A stretch of DNA of 64,000 bases from positions 124,001 through 188,000 of the forward strand of contig NZ_JAIUMC010000001.1 of NCBI RefSeq assembly GCF_022565775.1, given 5' to 3'. A model generated the notes under the pieces. The model made no database searches, was not told the origin of the DNA, and saw nothing but the letters and a program-made list of their open reading frames with translations. Made by a program: the position numbers and the translations under genes. Positions within the stretch are counted from its first letter, which is position 1. Each line of letters starts with the position of its first letter. This DNA is from Natronospirillum sp. Lineage in GTDB: Bacteria > Pseudomonadota > Gammaproteobacteria > Pseudomonadales > Natronospirillaceae. Shown here piece after piece: positions 8,520 through 22,101 of this stretch.

Positions 8520-10439
8520 TTATTCCAGCGTCTGCAGTTCATCAGCGAATGATGCGATCTCTTCGGTAGCCCGCGCCAGTTGATCAGTACTCTGACCCTG
8601 CTGCCGCGCTGCTGCCGCGGCTTCACTGGTGGCCTGTGAGGCTTCTTCAGCGGCACCGGCAATCTCTTCTATGCCTTTGGTCGCCTCTTCAACGGATGTA
8701 TTGATCTGGTCAGAGGCTTCGATGACTTCCCTGTTGCTGCTGATCACCTCGTCCATGGCACTTTCCACATCGCGCAGGTCACGCACTGTGTGCGCATGCT
8801 TGTCGGCATCCTGAGCAGCCGCATCGCTGATATCATCCATGATATGGCGCACGCGGGAGATGTCGTCTTCTGCAGATTCGATCACGCTCAGAATGCGCTC
8901 GGCGTTTTCGTTGGCATCGTAGGACAGATTGCGGATATCGGTGGCAACAACAACAAAGCCCTTGCCATGCTCACCGGCGCGAGCCGCTTCGATGCCACCA
9001 TTGACGGCCAGCATGCTGGTCTGGATATTGACCTTGTCGATGGTGTTCATCACCTTGTTGATACGACGAATCAACCCTTCCAGTTCGGTAATCTGCTCAC
9101 GCGCCATGCGCACTTCTTTCACCCCGGCCTGAATGTTCTCGGCCAGAGTCTCCACCTGTTCCCGGTTGGCCTTGATCAAGTCACCGGCTTCATCGCCTGC
9201 CTTGATCATGCCTTTCACCAATTCGGAGGCCTGACGGGCGCCGGCTTCCAGTTGCCGCACTGCGGATGACCCACTGCCAGCCGCTTCGGCCTGCTGCTTG
9301 GCGCCGCGACTGATCTGCTCGATCGCCGTGGCGACCTCAGCCGAGGACCGGTTGATCTCCTCGATGGCTGCCGCCAGATCTTCCGTGGCCGCCGCGACTT
9401 CCTCGCCGCTCTTTTCCGATTCACTGCTGATTTTCAGATCTTCGGTGAGGACAGCCAGGTTCTGGGCACTGTCGCGCCCCTGACGCAGGGCCTGATTCTG
9501 CTGCTCGACCATGCGAATGGCTTCTTCACAGGCCGAGGCCTGCTCTTCCGCAGCAGCGGCTATGGTTTCCGACTCGTTGCTCAGCAAACGCACACCCTTG
9601 AGTGATTCGGACACCGCTCTGGCCACACCTTCGCCTTCGGTGACCATGCGGTCCATGGCGGCGCGAACCTGATTGAGCTGTTCGACCACATTGTCGGCTG
9701 TTTCCATATCCTTCTTGCTCGACTCGGCAGACCGGTTGGTTTCATCCACCAGGGTCTTGACCTTGGTTTGCACCTCTTCCACCACCGTCTGAATGGTGTT
9801 GGCCGAGTTCTGCGAAGTTTCCGCCAGGGCACGAACTTCATCCGCCACCACCGCAAACCCACGACCGTGCTGACCGGCACTGGCCGCCTCGATGGCTGCA
9901 TTGAGGGCCAGAAGATTGGTCTGGTCGGCGATATGAATGACCGCTTCAACAATCTCCCCGATTTCATCCGAACGCTTGGACAAGAGTTCTGCAGCCTCGA
10001 CGGCACGCCCCTGGCGTCGAATCGACACCCGAATGGACTCGATCATGCCCTCGACCATCTCACTGGCCGTTTTGACCCGCTGCTGCATGCGCTGCAACCG
10101 GCGGGCAGCCTCCTCGGAAGCTTCATTCTGGCTTTCGATCGCTTCGCCAACCTGGCGAACGACCTGATTGGTTTCCTGGACCGCACCTGACGCCTGCTCG
10201 GCGCCAGCGGAAATCTGTGTCATGGAGGCCTGTAGCTGCTCCGCCGCAGCGGAAATCTCACTGGTCCCCGTGTTCAACTGGGTCACCGCAGCGGCAATGC
10301 GCTCGGCCAATTGCTGCTTGCGCGCCAGCGTACGCGCTCGGCGCCTCGCCTTCAGAGCTTCATCCTGCTGCCCGGCTGGACGAGCAGTCTCTGGTGAGCT
10401 GGAGGCAGTCCCGCCGGACTGATTACGAACAAGAGCCAT
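8520..10439 (-). CDS. Soluble chemoreceptor with two signalling tips (DosM-like)
   Basis: The protein (639 residues from the ATG at 10439) has no membrane-spanning segment and no recognisable ligand-binding domain. It is built of coiled coil. Two complete receptor hairpin tips are present: one at about 170-206 containing [20 protein letters not shown], the other at about 469-506 containing [19 protein letters not shown], about 300 residues apart. Alanine/glutamate-rich flanks offer methylation sites. Receptors with two signalling domains are known from DosM of Vibrio cholerae cluster I, which bridges two CheA/CheW baseplates in a cytoplasmic sandwich array. It is the first gene of the operon. 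An upstream in-frame start would add 25 residues of unlikely sequence. Confidence 0.93.
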   Translation of the reverse strand: MALVRNQSGGTASSSPETARPAGQQDEALKARRRARTLARKQQLAERIAAAVTQLNTGTSEISAAAEQLQASMTQISAGAEQASGAVQETNQVVRQVGEAIESQNEASEEAARRLQRMQQRVKTASEMVEGMIESIRVSIRRQGRAVEAAELLSKRSDEIGEIVEAVIHIADQTNLLALNAAIEAASAGQHGRGFAVVADEVRALAETSQNSANTIQTVVEEVQTKVKTLVDETNRSAESSKKDMETADNVVEQLNQVRAAMDRMVTEGEGVARAVSESLKGVRLLSNESETIAAAAEEQASACEEAIRMVEQQNQALRQGRDSAQNLAVLTEDLKISSESEKSGEEVAAATEDLAAAIEEINRSSAEVATAIEQISRGAKQQAEAAGSGSSAVRQLEAGARQASELVKGMIKAGDEAGDLIKANREQVETLAENIQAGVKEVRMAREQITELEGLIRRINKVMNTIDKVNIQTSMLAVNGGIEAARAGEHGKGFVVVATDIRNLSYDANENAERILSVIESAEDDISRVRHIMDDISDAAAQDADKHAHTVRDLRDVESAMDEVISSNREVIEASDQINTSVEEATKGIEEIAGAAEEASQATSEAAAAARQQGQSTDQLARATEEIASFADELQTLE

Positions 10440-10476
10440 AGCAGGGTCTCCGTAATGACATTTAAACTGACAATTG

Positions 10477-10496
10477 CTGGACCCTCGCTGGTCCAG
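10477..10496 (-). other. Inverted repeat in leader of chemosensory operon
   Basis: CTGGACC and GGTCCAG form a 7-bp perfect stem around a 6-nt loop, about 40 nt before the receptor start codon. If transcription begins at the promoter candidate upstream, this hairpin lies in the mRNA leader. It has no T-run and is therefore not an intrinsic terminator. An operator or mRNA-stability element is possible. Confidence 0.4.
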
Positions 10497-10523
10497 AGAA
10501 CACAGCAAGGGCAAGTCAAGACT

Positions 10524-10550
10524 GTATCGCCCAATAGGGCGATTAGTTTA
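10524..10550 (-). promoter_or_regulatory. Candidate sigma-28 (FliA-type) promoter for chemosensory operon
   Basis: On the minus strand, TAAA is followed after 15 nt by GGCGATAC, matching 6 of 8 positions of the FliA -10 consensus GCCGATAA with the correct spacing. It lies about 85 nt before the receptor start codon. The -10 half also belongs to a 7-bp inverted repeat (10526-10543, ATCGCCC/GGGCGAT), so part of the match may be due to that palindrome. If real, it ties this operon to flagellar or motility control. Confidence 0.45.
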
Positions 10551-10660
10551 GGTGATGCTTGCGCGAAAGCATGCAAGTCTCGCTTTGGAGTGCACGCCAG
10601 TCCCGCTTTTTAGAAGTACTGACCAGACAGGCAAATGGATCAGTCGTGCCGAGCAAACAT

Positions 10661-11482
10661 TTAACGGTGGTCGATTTTTTGCTCTATCCGAGTCAGTTGC
10701 TCGGTCAGTAGGGACACATCTCGGCGCAAGGCAGCAATCTCGGCCGCTTCACCTTCACCGGACTCGAACGCAGCCTGAGCGCTCTCCTTCTGCATGACCT
10801 CGAGCACGATACCGATCATCATGTTCAGGAACACAAAGGCGTTGAGGAAGATAAAGGTCAGGAAATATATCCAGGCCCATGGGAAATACTCCATGGTCGG
10901 ATACAACACCGCCGTGGCCCAGCTTTCAAAAGTCGCCACCTGAAACAGGGTCAGCATCGCAATGGAGACATTACCCCATAGCTTCTCGTCGACCTCGTGA
11001 AACAGAAAACTACCGACAGCACCATAGATATAGAAGATGATGAACATGAGCAGTACCACATAGCCCATGCGCGGAATCGCCTTGAGCAGTGCGGCGACCA
11101 ACACACGCAATTCGGGAATCAGGGATACCAGGCGCAACACGCGGAATACCCGCAGCAGGCGGGCCAGCAACACCATCTCCGAATCATCAATGGGGATCAG
11201 GCTGGCCACCACAATAATGAAATCGAAGACGTTCCAGCCGCCCTTGAAGAAGTTTCGCAAACGGCGTTCGGCGGCCATCCTGATCAGGATTTCAATCAAA
11301 AAGAACAGGGTTATCCCGGTATCCATCCAGTTCAGGATAATGGTATAGCGCGTCGTCTCCTCGTAGGTTTTGGCACCGATCAACAGCGCCGACACCACGA
11401 TGACAAAGATGACAAAGGCTTCGAACCACTTATTGGAACGCAAGCGCTCAAAGCGCTTGCGCCAGACAACCATGCGCCGCAT
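10661..11482 (-). CDS. Bacterial voltage-gated sodium channel (NavBac/NaChBac family)
   Basis: This 273-residue inner-membrane protein has the six-segment architecture of single-domain bacterial sodium channels. S4 carries arginines at every third position (Arg108, 111, 114, 117). The pore loop has the filter T184-F-E-S-W-A-T190, close to the TLESWAS filter of NaChBac with the selectivity glutamate kept and Leu replaced by Phe. S6 ends in NMMIGIVLEVMQ and is followed by a C-terminal coiled coil (LRRDVSLLTEQLTRIEQK) expected to hold the tetramer. In alkaliphilic Bacillus such a channel supports Na+ re-entry, pH homeostasis, motility and chemotaxis. It precedes the chemosensory operon in the same direction, separated by about 220 bp. 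Confidence 0.92.
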   Translation of the reverse strand: MRRMVVWRKRFERLRSNKWFEAFVIFVIVVSALLIGAKTYEETTRYTIILNWMDTGITLFFLIEILIRMAAERRLRNFFKGGWNVFDFIIVVASLIPIDDSEMVLLARLLRVFRVLRLVSLIPELRVLVAALLKAIPRMGYVVLLMFIIFYIYGAVGSFLFHEVDEKLWGNVSIAMLTLFQVATFESWATAVLYPTMEYFPWAWIYFLTFIFLNAFVFLNMMIGIVLEVMQKESAQAAFESGEGEAAEIAALRRDVSLLTEQLTRIEQKIDHR

Positions 11483-11532
11483 CGAACTGCTACTCGTTGA
11501 GTTTCAGGCGCGCATTATACGGAATAGTGCGC

Positions 11533-12411
11533 TCATTTGTCCTTACGAACCGAGAGAATCAAGGCTGAGGTATCGCTGCGCCCATGGCCGGCTTGCTGCA
11601 ATTGGCCATAGGCTGCCTGCACTCGCTGTGTCAGCGGCAGATCCAATCCATGACGAGAGGCCTCAGCCAGCGCGATATCCAGATCCTTGCGCATCCAGTC
11701 GATGGCAAAACCGAAATCAAAGCGGCCCTCTGTCATGGTGCCTGCCCTGCTCTGCATCTGCCAGGAACCCGCGGCACCGCCCTTCAGAGCAAGTACCAGT
11801 TGCTCGATGTCCAGGCCGGCCTGCTCGGCCAGCACCAGCCCCTCACTCAGGCCTTGCAGAATGCCGGCAATGCAGACCTGATTGACCATTTTGCAGCGCT
11901 GGCCCTGACCCACAGGGCCCATCAGTTCAGCATGCTGCCCGTAACAGTCCAACACAGGTCGCACCCGATTGAACACGGCTTCATCAGCACCACACATGAT
12001 GGTCAGCCGACCGTTTTCAGCACCCGCCTGGCCGCCCGACACCGGCGCATCCATGAACTGGATGCCCTGGTCCGAACAGGCAGCTTCCAATTCCTCTGCC
12101 AGCACCGCTGAAGTCGTCGTATGATCAATCAGCACGCCGCCGGCCTTGAGGCCGCCCAGCACACCGTCGGCACCATAAATAACACTACGCACATCGTCGT
12201 CATTGCCCACACAGACACAGACCACCTCTGCCTGCGCCGCTGCTGATGCAGGCGTCGCCGCATGCGTACCGCCATACTCGGCAACCCAGCGTTCCGCCTT
12301 GTCAGAGGAGCGATTGTAGACCGTGACCTGATGCCCGGCGCGCTGCAGATGCCCGGCCATGGGGAAGCCCATAACGCCCAGGCCGATAAATGCTATGTTC
12401 AAAGCTGACAT
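11533..12411 (-). CDS. NAD(P)-dependent beta-hydroxyacid dehydrogenase (GarR/MmsB family)
   Basis: This 292-residue cytosolic enzyme begins with the dinucleotide-binding motif IAFIGLGVMGFPMAGHL, contains the family substrate motif FMDAPVSGGQAGAENG, and has the catalytic lysine region GQRCKMVNQVCIAG. These mark the 3-hydroxyisobutyrate / tartronate semialdehyde reductase family. The substrate cannot be assigned, because neither valine-degradation nor glycerate genes are adjacent. The ATG at 12411 has an AGGAGA ribosome-binding sequence 10 nt upstream. A longer in-frame start (12483) would run through the terminator hairpin of the upstream gene and is rejected. Confidence 0.9.
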   Translation of the reverse strand: MSALNIAFIGLGVMGFPMAGHLQRAGHQVTVYNRSSDKAERWVAEYGGTHAATPASAAAQAEVVCVCVGNDDDVRSVIYGADGVLGGLKAGGVLIDHTTTSAVLAEELEAACSDQGIQFMDAPVSGGQAGAENGRLTIMCGADEAVFNRVRPVLDCYGQHAELMGPVGQGQRCKMVNQVCIAGILQGLSEGLVLAEQAGLDIEQLVLALKGGAAGSWQMQSRAGTMTEGRFDFGFAIDWMRKDLDIALAEASRHGLDLPLTQRVQAAYGQLQQAGHGRSDTSALILSVRKDK

Positions 12412-12447
12412 GGTTCGCTGTCTCCTGAAGGGATCACTGAAACGGAA

Positions 12448-12480
12448 AAAGCCCGGCGGATGCCACATCCGCCGGGCTTT
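12448..12480 (-). terminator. Intrinsic terminator of the BCCT gene
   Basis: A perfect 15-bp stem (AAAGCCCGGCGGATG paired with its complement) around a 3-nt loop is followed on the minus strand by a T-run. It lies 20 bp after the BCCT transporter stop codon and separates it from the reductase gene. Confidence 0.92.
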
Positions 12481-12500
12481 CATTTCACCACAAAGCGGCT

Positions 12501-14114
12501 TCAGTTACCCGCTTTGACAGCCTTTTCCGCGGCCAGCAGTTTGTTCTCATGCATCAGTCCCTTGACGATGCTGACACACATCAGTATCAGGATCACGGCA
12601 AACGGGAAGCCGGTTGCAATCGAGGCGTTTTGCAGCGCCGTAAGACCGTCGCCGCCGCCGCCGAACAACAGGGCTGCTGCGATCATACCTTCAACCACCA
12701 CCCAGAAGACACGCTGGGCCTGCGGCGCGTCGATCTTGCCGCCCGCAGTGATGCTGTCGATCACCAGGGACCCGGAATCCGACGAGGTCACGAAGAACAC
12801 CAGTACCAGAATGATGGCGATAAAGGCCGTTATATTGGCCAACGGCAGATTGTCCAGCATATGGAACAGTGACAGGTCAGCGTTGGTGATGCCGTCGGTA
12901 CCCAGAATGCCGATACCTTCAGCAGCCTGATGCAGCCCGTTGCCGCCCAAAGCACTCATCCAGACGATGGTGACTGCCGTCGGCACAATCAGCACCGCGG
13001 TCAGGAACTCACGAACCGTGCGGCCCTTGGATACGCGGGCAATGAACATGCCGACGAAGGGTGACCAGGAAATCCACCAGGCCCAGTAGAACACGGTCCA
13101 CCCGTAGTAGAAGGTCTCGTCTTCCCGCCCGAAGGGATTACTGAGCGGGAGGATATACTCGACATAGGAGGTGGTGGTCGTGAACAGGTAGCTGAAGAAG
13201 GTCGCCAGACCGCCCACCAGTATCACGAACAACATCAGTGCACCGGCCATGGCGACGTTGATGTTACTGAGGATCTTGACCCCGCCATCAATGCCGCGCA
13301 TGACAGAAATAAGTGCCAGGAAGGTCACGCCGATGATGATGCCAATCTGGGTTCCCAGATCCGCTGCAATGGCATCGTTGGTCAGGTATGCGATACCACC
13401 GGCAGCCTGCTGCGCACCGAACCCGAGCGACGTGGCCAGACCGAACAGCGTGGCCAGTACAGCGAGAATGTCGATGACGTGGCCGATCGGACCCCAGACA
13501 CGCTCACCCAGCAACGGGTAGAAGGTGGAACGGATGGTCAGTGGCAGGCCCTTGTTGTAAGTGAAGAACGCCAGCGCCAGCGCCACTACGCCATAGATGG
13601 CCCAGGGGTGCAGACCCCAGTGATACATGGTGGCCCCCATGGCCGCCCGTGCATCGCCCGCCTCGGCATTCAGCGGAGTACCGAACCATTCAGTAAAATA
13701 CCCGACAGGCTCGGCAACTGCCCAGAACATCAGGCCGATACCCATACCGGCAGCGAACAGCATGGCAAGCCATGATGGGGTCGAGAAATCCGGTTTGGCA
13801 TCCTCACCACCCAGGCGTATTTTGCCCACTGGCATAAAGATCAGCGCCAGACAAAACAGGACGAACAGGTTGCCGGCCATCAGAAAGGCAAAATCGAAGT
13901 TGTTTTCGAAGAACTCTCGCAAGCCGCCCATTACTCCGCCCATTGGGCCCGGCGCAATGATGGTTGCAACCACGAATACCAAAATCAGTAACGCCGCGGT
14001 TATGAACACCGGATTGTGAATATCCAGCCCCATTGGGTTTATGTTGTCCTGACCGGCTTGATAGTCTGTATCGTATTCTTCTTTTAGTTGTTCCAGATCT
14101 TGTTGTTCACTCAC
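12501..14114 (-). CDS. BCCT-family betaine/choline/carnitine transporter
   Basis: This 537-residue inner-membrane secondary carrier has about twelve hydrophobic segments after a 35-residue polar N-terminus. It carries the BCCT glycine motif AAGMGIGLMFWAVAEPVG and the tryptophan-rich signature WAWWISWSPFVGMFIARVSKG. Such carriers take up quaternary ammonium compatible solutes, usually with Na+, in response to osmotic stress. The GMGIG form suggests a Na+-coupled betaine or proline-betaine type, but the substrate is not certain. The gene is monocistronic, with its own promoter candidate (14179-14207) and terminator (12448-12480). Confidence 0.93.
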   Translation of the reverse strand: MSEQQDLEQLKEEYDTDYQAGQDNINPMGLDIHNPVFITAALLILVFVVATIIAPGPMGGVMGGLREFFENNFDFAFLMAGNLFVLFCLALIFMPVGKIRLGGEDAKPDFSTPSWLAMLFAAGMGIGLMFWAVAEPVGYFTEWFGTPLNAEAGDARAAMGATMYHWGLHPWAIYGVVALALAFFTYNKGLPLTIRSTFYPLLGERVWGPIGHVIDILAVLATLFGLATSLGFGAQQAAGGIAYLTNDAIAADLGTQIGIIIGVTFLALISVMRGIDGGVKILSNINVAMAGALMLFVILVGGLATFFSYLFTTTTSYVEYILPLSNPFGREDETFYYGWTVFYWAWWISWSPFVGMFIARVSKGRTVREFLTAVLIVPTAVTIVWMSALGGNGLHQAAEGIGILGTDGITNADLSLFHMLDNLPLANITAFIAIILVLVFFVTSSDSGSLVIDSITAGGKIDAPQAQRVFWVVVEGMIAAALLFGGGGDGLTALQNASIATGFPFAVILILMCVSIVKGLMHENKLLAAEKAVKAGN

Positions 14115-14178
14115 TGCCTGTCCCCCACATGCATTGATTGTTTAGGGCAAAGAGACTGTAAATTCCTTCCCTTCTCCC

Positions 14179-14207
14179 ATACTAGTCACCAACAACAAAA
14201 ACTACAA
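14179..14207 (-). promoter_or_regulatory. Candidate sigma-70 promoter of BCCT gene
   Basis: On the minus strand, TTGTAG and TAGTAT are separated by exactly 17 nt, about 65 nt before the BCCT start codon. The match is moderate (4 of 6 in each box). It is the best-spaced pair in the region. Confidence 0.45.
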
Positions 14208-14209
14208 AG

Positions 14210-14223
14210 TACGATTTGTCGTA
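14210..14223. promoter_or_regulatory. Palindrome next to the BCCT promoter
   Basis: TACGA-TTTG-TCGTA is a 5-bp inverted repeat with a 4-nt centre, placed just upstream of the -35 candidate. It could be an operator for a dimeric regulator of osmoprotectant uptake. No regulator is encoded nearby, so this is a weak suggestion. Confidence 0.35.
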
Positions 14224-14425
14224 TTGCGACACTAACAGGCCCGAAACTAACATGCCCTGCTGGGAGAATTAAAGTGGGACGACTGGATACAGGATGGGAA
14301 AGCTCAACTCGGGCCTGCTTCCAGACCCTTCATTCAGCCACTGTCTGGCGGGCGAGAGCAGCAGGCCCTGGCCCGCTTGTGTTATCCTGACCAACAAGTT
14401 CATTCTTTGCACACATGGAGTTTTC

Positions 14426-15034
14426 ATGAATCGTTTTAACCGGCGCATCGTCGCCGGCCTGCTGACACTCGGGTTGATCATACCTGCTGCGACGGCCTCT
14501 GAAGCCTCGGACGACCAGATCAAGGGACGGGTTGAAGCCGCACTGATGCTGTCACCCGTGCTCAGCGGTCGTAACATTACGGTCGAGATTTCGGAGGGCA
14601 TGGTGACGCTGTCAGGCGTCATTGGTAACTCGACGGAGCGCGACCTGGCACAGCAGGTAGCGGCAAGCATGCCAGGCGTCGAGGGCGTCGAAGAAGATCT
14701 GGAACTGCAACAGGGCAATGACGCTTCTCCTGATGCCACCCAGAGTGCGCAGCTTCGTGAATCAGCCTTTTTCGACTGGCAGCAGGCACATATAGCCACC
14801 AAGTTGCGTCAGGAATTTGCCGACAGCCCAGCCATTGAGGGTGAAGACATCACCTTCATGCTGGACGGAGAAACATTGGTTCTTGAAGGTGAGGTCGACA
14901 CAGAATTGGAGCGCATGGTCGCAACGCAACTGTCTCAGCGCCTGGATGAAGTCTCGGTGGTGGACAACCGCCTGAATGTCCGTGAAGAAGCAGCGGCGGC
15001 AGAGCCGGTTGAAATGCCCGGTGAAGAAGACTGA
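14426..15034 (+). CDS. Periplasmic protein with two BON domains
   Basis: This 202-residue protein has a Sec signal peptide (positively charged MNRFNRR, hydrophobic core, cleavage near ATASEA). Two BON modules follow, at about 30-95 and 115-185, each ending in the typical VxG.V.....R pattern (VTLSGVIGNSTERD and LVLEGEVDTELER). BON domains associate with phospholipid in the envelope, as in OsmY and DolP. It may contribute to envelope stress or osmotic tolerance, which fits the divergent BCCT neighbour, but that link is inference. The ATG at 14426 follows GGAG; the frame is open further upstream but lacks signal-peptide logic there. Confidence 0.85.
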   Translation: MNRFNRRIVAGLLTLGLIIPAATASEASDDQIKGRVEAALMLSPVLSGRNITVEISEGMVTLSGVIGNSTERDLAQQVAASMPGVEGVEEDLELQQGNDASPDATQSAQLRESAFFDWQQAHIATKLRQEFADSPAIEGEDITFMLDGETLVLEGEVDTELERMVATQLSQRLDEVSVVDNRLNVREEAAAAEPVEMPGEED

Positions 15035-15052
15035 GCGGGCGCCCGCTCAGTC
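15029..15052. terminator. Palindrome between convergent BON and mak genes
   Basis: GACTGAGCGGGC followed directly by its reverse complement makes a perfect 24-bp palindrome. It overlaps the BON stop codon and the mak stop codon, which are convergent. It could fold into a strong hairpin in either transcript and act as a bidirectional terminator, although neither side has a good T-run. Confidence 0.5.
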
Positions 15053-15958
15053 AATCGGGTTTAGCCATGCGGCTCCACGGACCCCACTGGAGTCGCCATG
15101 CAATGCCTTCACCACCGGTGTGTCGCACTCGCCACCAAATACGTAATCAGGCAGTAGTTTGGGCACGGTAGTGTAGATGGCATCGACATTGGAAACACCC
15201 CCACCAACGACAATGACGTCGGGATCCAGCACGTTGACAACATTGGACAGGCCGCGTGCCAACTGGTTCATATAGTCGTCCAGTACCCGCTGGGCGACGA
15301 TTTGACCGGCTTCGGCGCGCTGTGCGATTTCATGCGACTTCAGTGACTCGCCGGTCGCCAGTTCGAAACTCCGCGCCAGGCCGGTTCCCGACAGAAAGGT
15401 TTCATTGCACCCCATTCGCCCACAGTGGCAGGGACGGCGGCGCAACTCATGCTCGGACGTCCAGGGCAGAGGGTTGTGCCCCCATTCTCCAGCCACGCCG
15501 TTCGGCCCGACGAGCGGCTGGCGCTGGACACTTATCCCCGCCCCGCAGCCAGTACCGATAATGATGGCAAAAACCGTTTCGTAGTCCTTGCCGGCACCGT
15601 CCGTTGCCTCTGACAAGGCCAGACAGTTGGCATCATTGGTGACCTTGACGTCACGCTGAAGGCGCTTGGACAGGTCTTTCTGCATCGGCTGGCCATTCAG
15701 CCACACTGCGTTGGCATTTTTCACCTTGCCGGTCCGCCGCGAAACCGTGCCGGGGATTCCCACACCGACAGGAATATCTTTCAGGCCGGCTGCCTTTTCG
15801 GCCTGCCCGACCAGGTCCACCAGCACGTCGAGGGTACCGTCATAGTCGCCTTTGGGTGTTGGCAACCGAGTGCGGAAATGCTCCTCACTGTCACCACTGA
15901 GCAGAATCACTTCTGCCTTGGTGCCACCAAGATCGATACCGATACGAAACTGAGTCAT
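15047..15958 (-). CDS. mak: Fructokinase Mak (ROK family)
   Basis: Mak phosphorylates fructose (and mannose) with ATP in the cytosol. The 303-residue protein starts with the ROK phosphate-binding motif RIGIDLGGTKAEV, has catalytic Asp109 in VTNDANCLAL, and carries the Zn-binding set His161 and Cys177, 179, 184 (CHCGRMGC). From memory it is collinear with E. coli Mak, sharing KNAN.WLNGQP, IIGTGCGAG, GEWGHNPLPW and HGDSSGVRGAAWL. It is convergent with the BON gene and probably monocistronic. With malEFG further on, it points to sugar use. Confidence 0.92.
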   Translation of the reverse strand: MTQFRIGIDLGGTKAEVILLSGDSEEHFRTRLPTPKGDYDGTLDVLVDLVGQAEKAAGLKDIPVGVGIPGTVSRRTGKVKNANAVWLNGQPMQKDLSKRLQRDVKVTNDANCLALSEATDGAGKDYETVFAIIIGTGCGAGISVQRQPLVGPNGVAGEWGHNPLPWTSEHELRRRPCHCGRMGCNETFLSGTGLARSFELATGESLKSHEIAQRAEAGQIVAQRVLDDYMNQLARGLSNVVNVLDPDVIVVGGGVSNVDAIYTTVPKLLPDYVFGGECDTPVVKALHGDSSGVRGAAWLNPID

Positions 15959-16084
15959 GCTGAAGCCCCTGCTGGCGGTTCTTGTTGTCGGAAGTGCTTG
16001 TACACAGCCACTCCAGCGCTGCAGTTTACCTCATGCAGCAGTGGCGACCAAGCCGAAGCACCGCCACAGACAAGCGCCGTCCGT

Positions 16085-21963
<5,879 letters not shown>

Positions 21964-22101
21964 GAGGATACGGCGCCCGGCTGGTCAAATATTGGTCACA
22001 CTGTGTCAACATGTTAATCACGCGGCCAGATGCTCACAATCGAACCCAGCGTAATTCCGGCTTTCAGAGGGTGGAAAACTGAATTTTAACGGTATAAAGA
22101 C

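Larger units (their letters stand above)
14115..14425. other. Divergent intergenic region, BCCT gene / BON gene
   Basis: These 311 bp separate the divergent BCCT and BON genes and contain no credible gene. They hold the promoter candidate and a small palindrome on the BCCT side. The BON gene has a GGAG ribosome-binding sequence about 9 nt before its ATG. Confidence 0.7.

Noticed and set aside
22000-22080. CRP-like or sigma-70 site upstream of gltB
   Set aside because: TTGACA and TGTGA-like elements are present, but no partner box lies at the proper distance.
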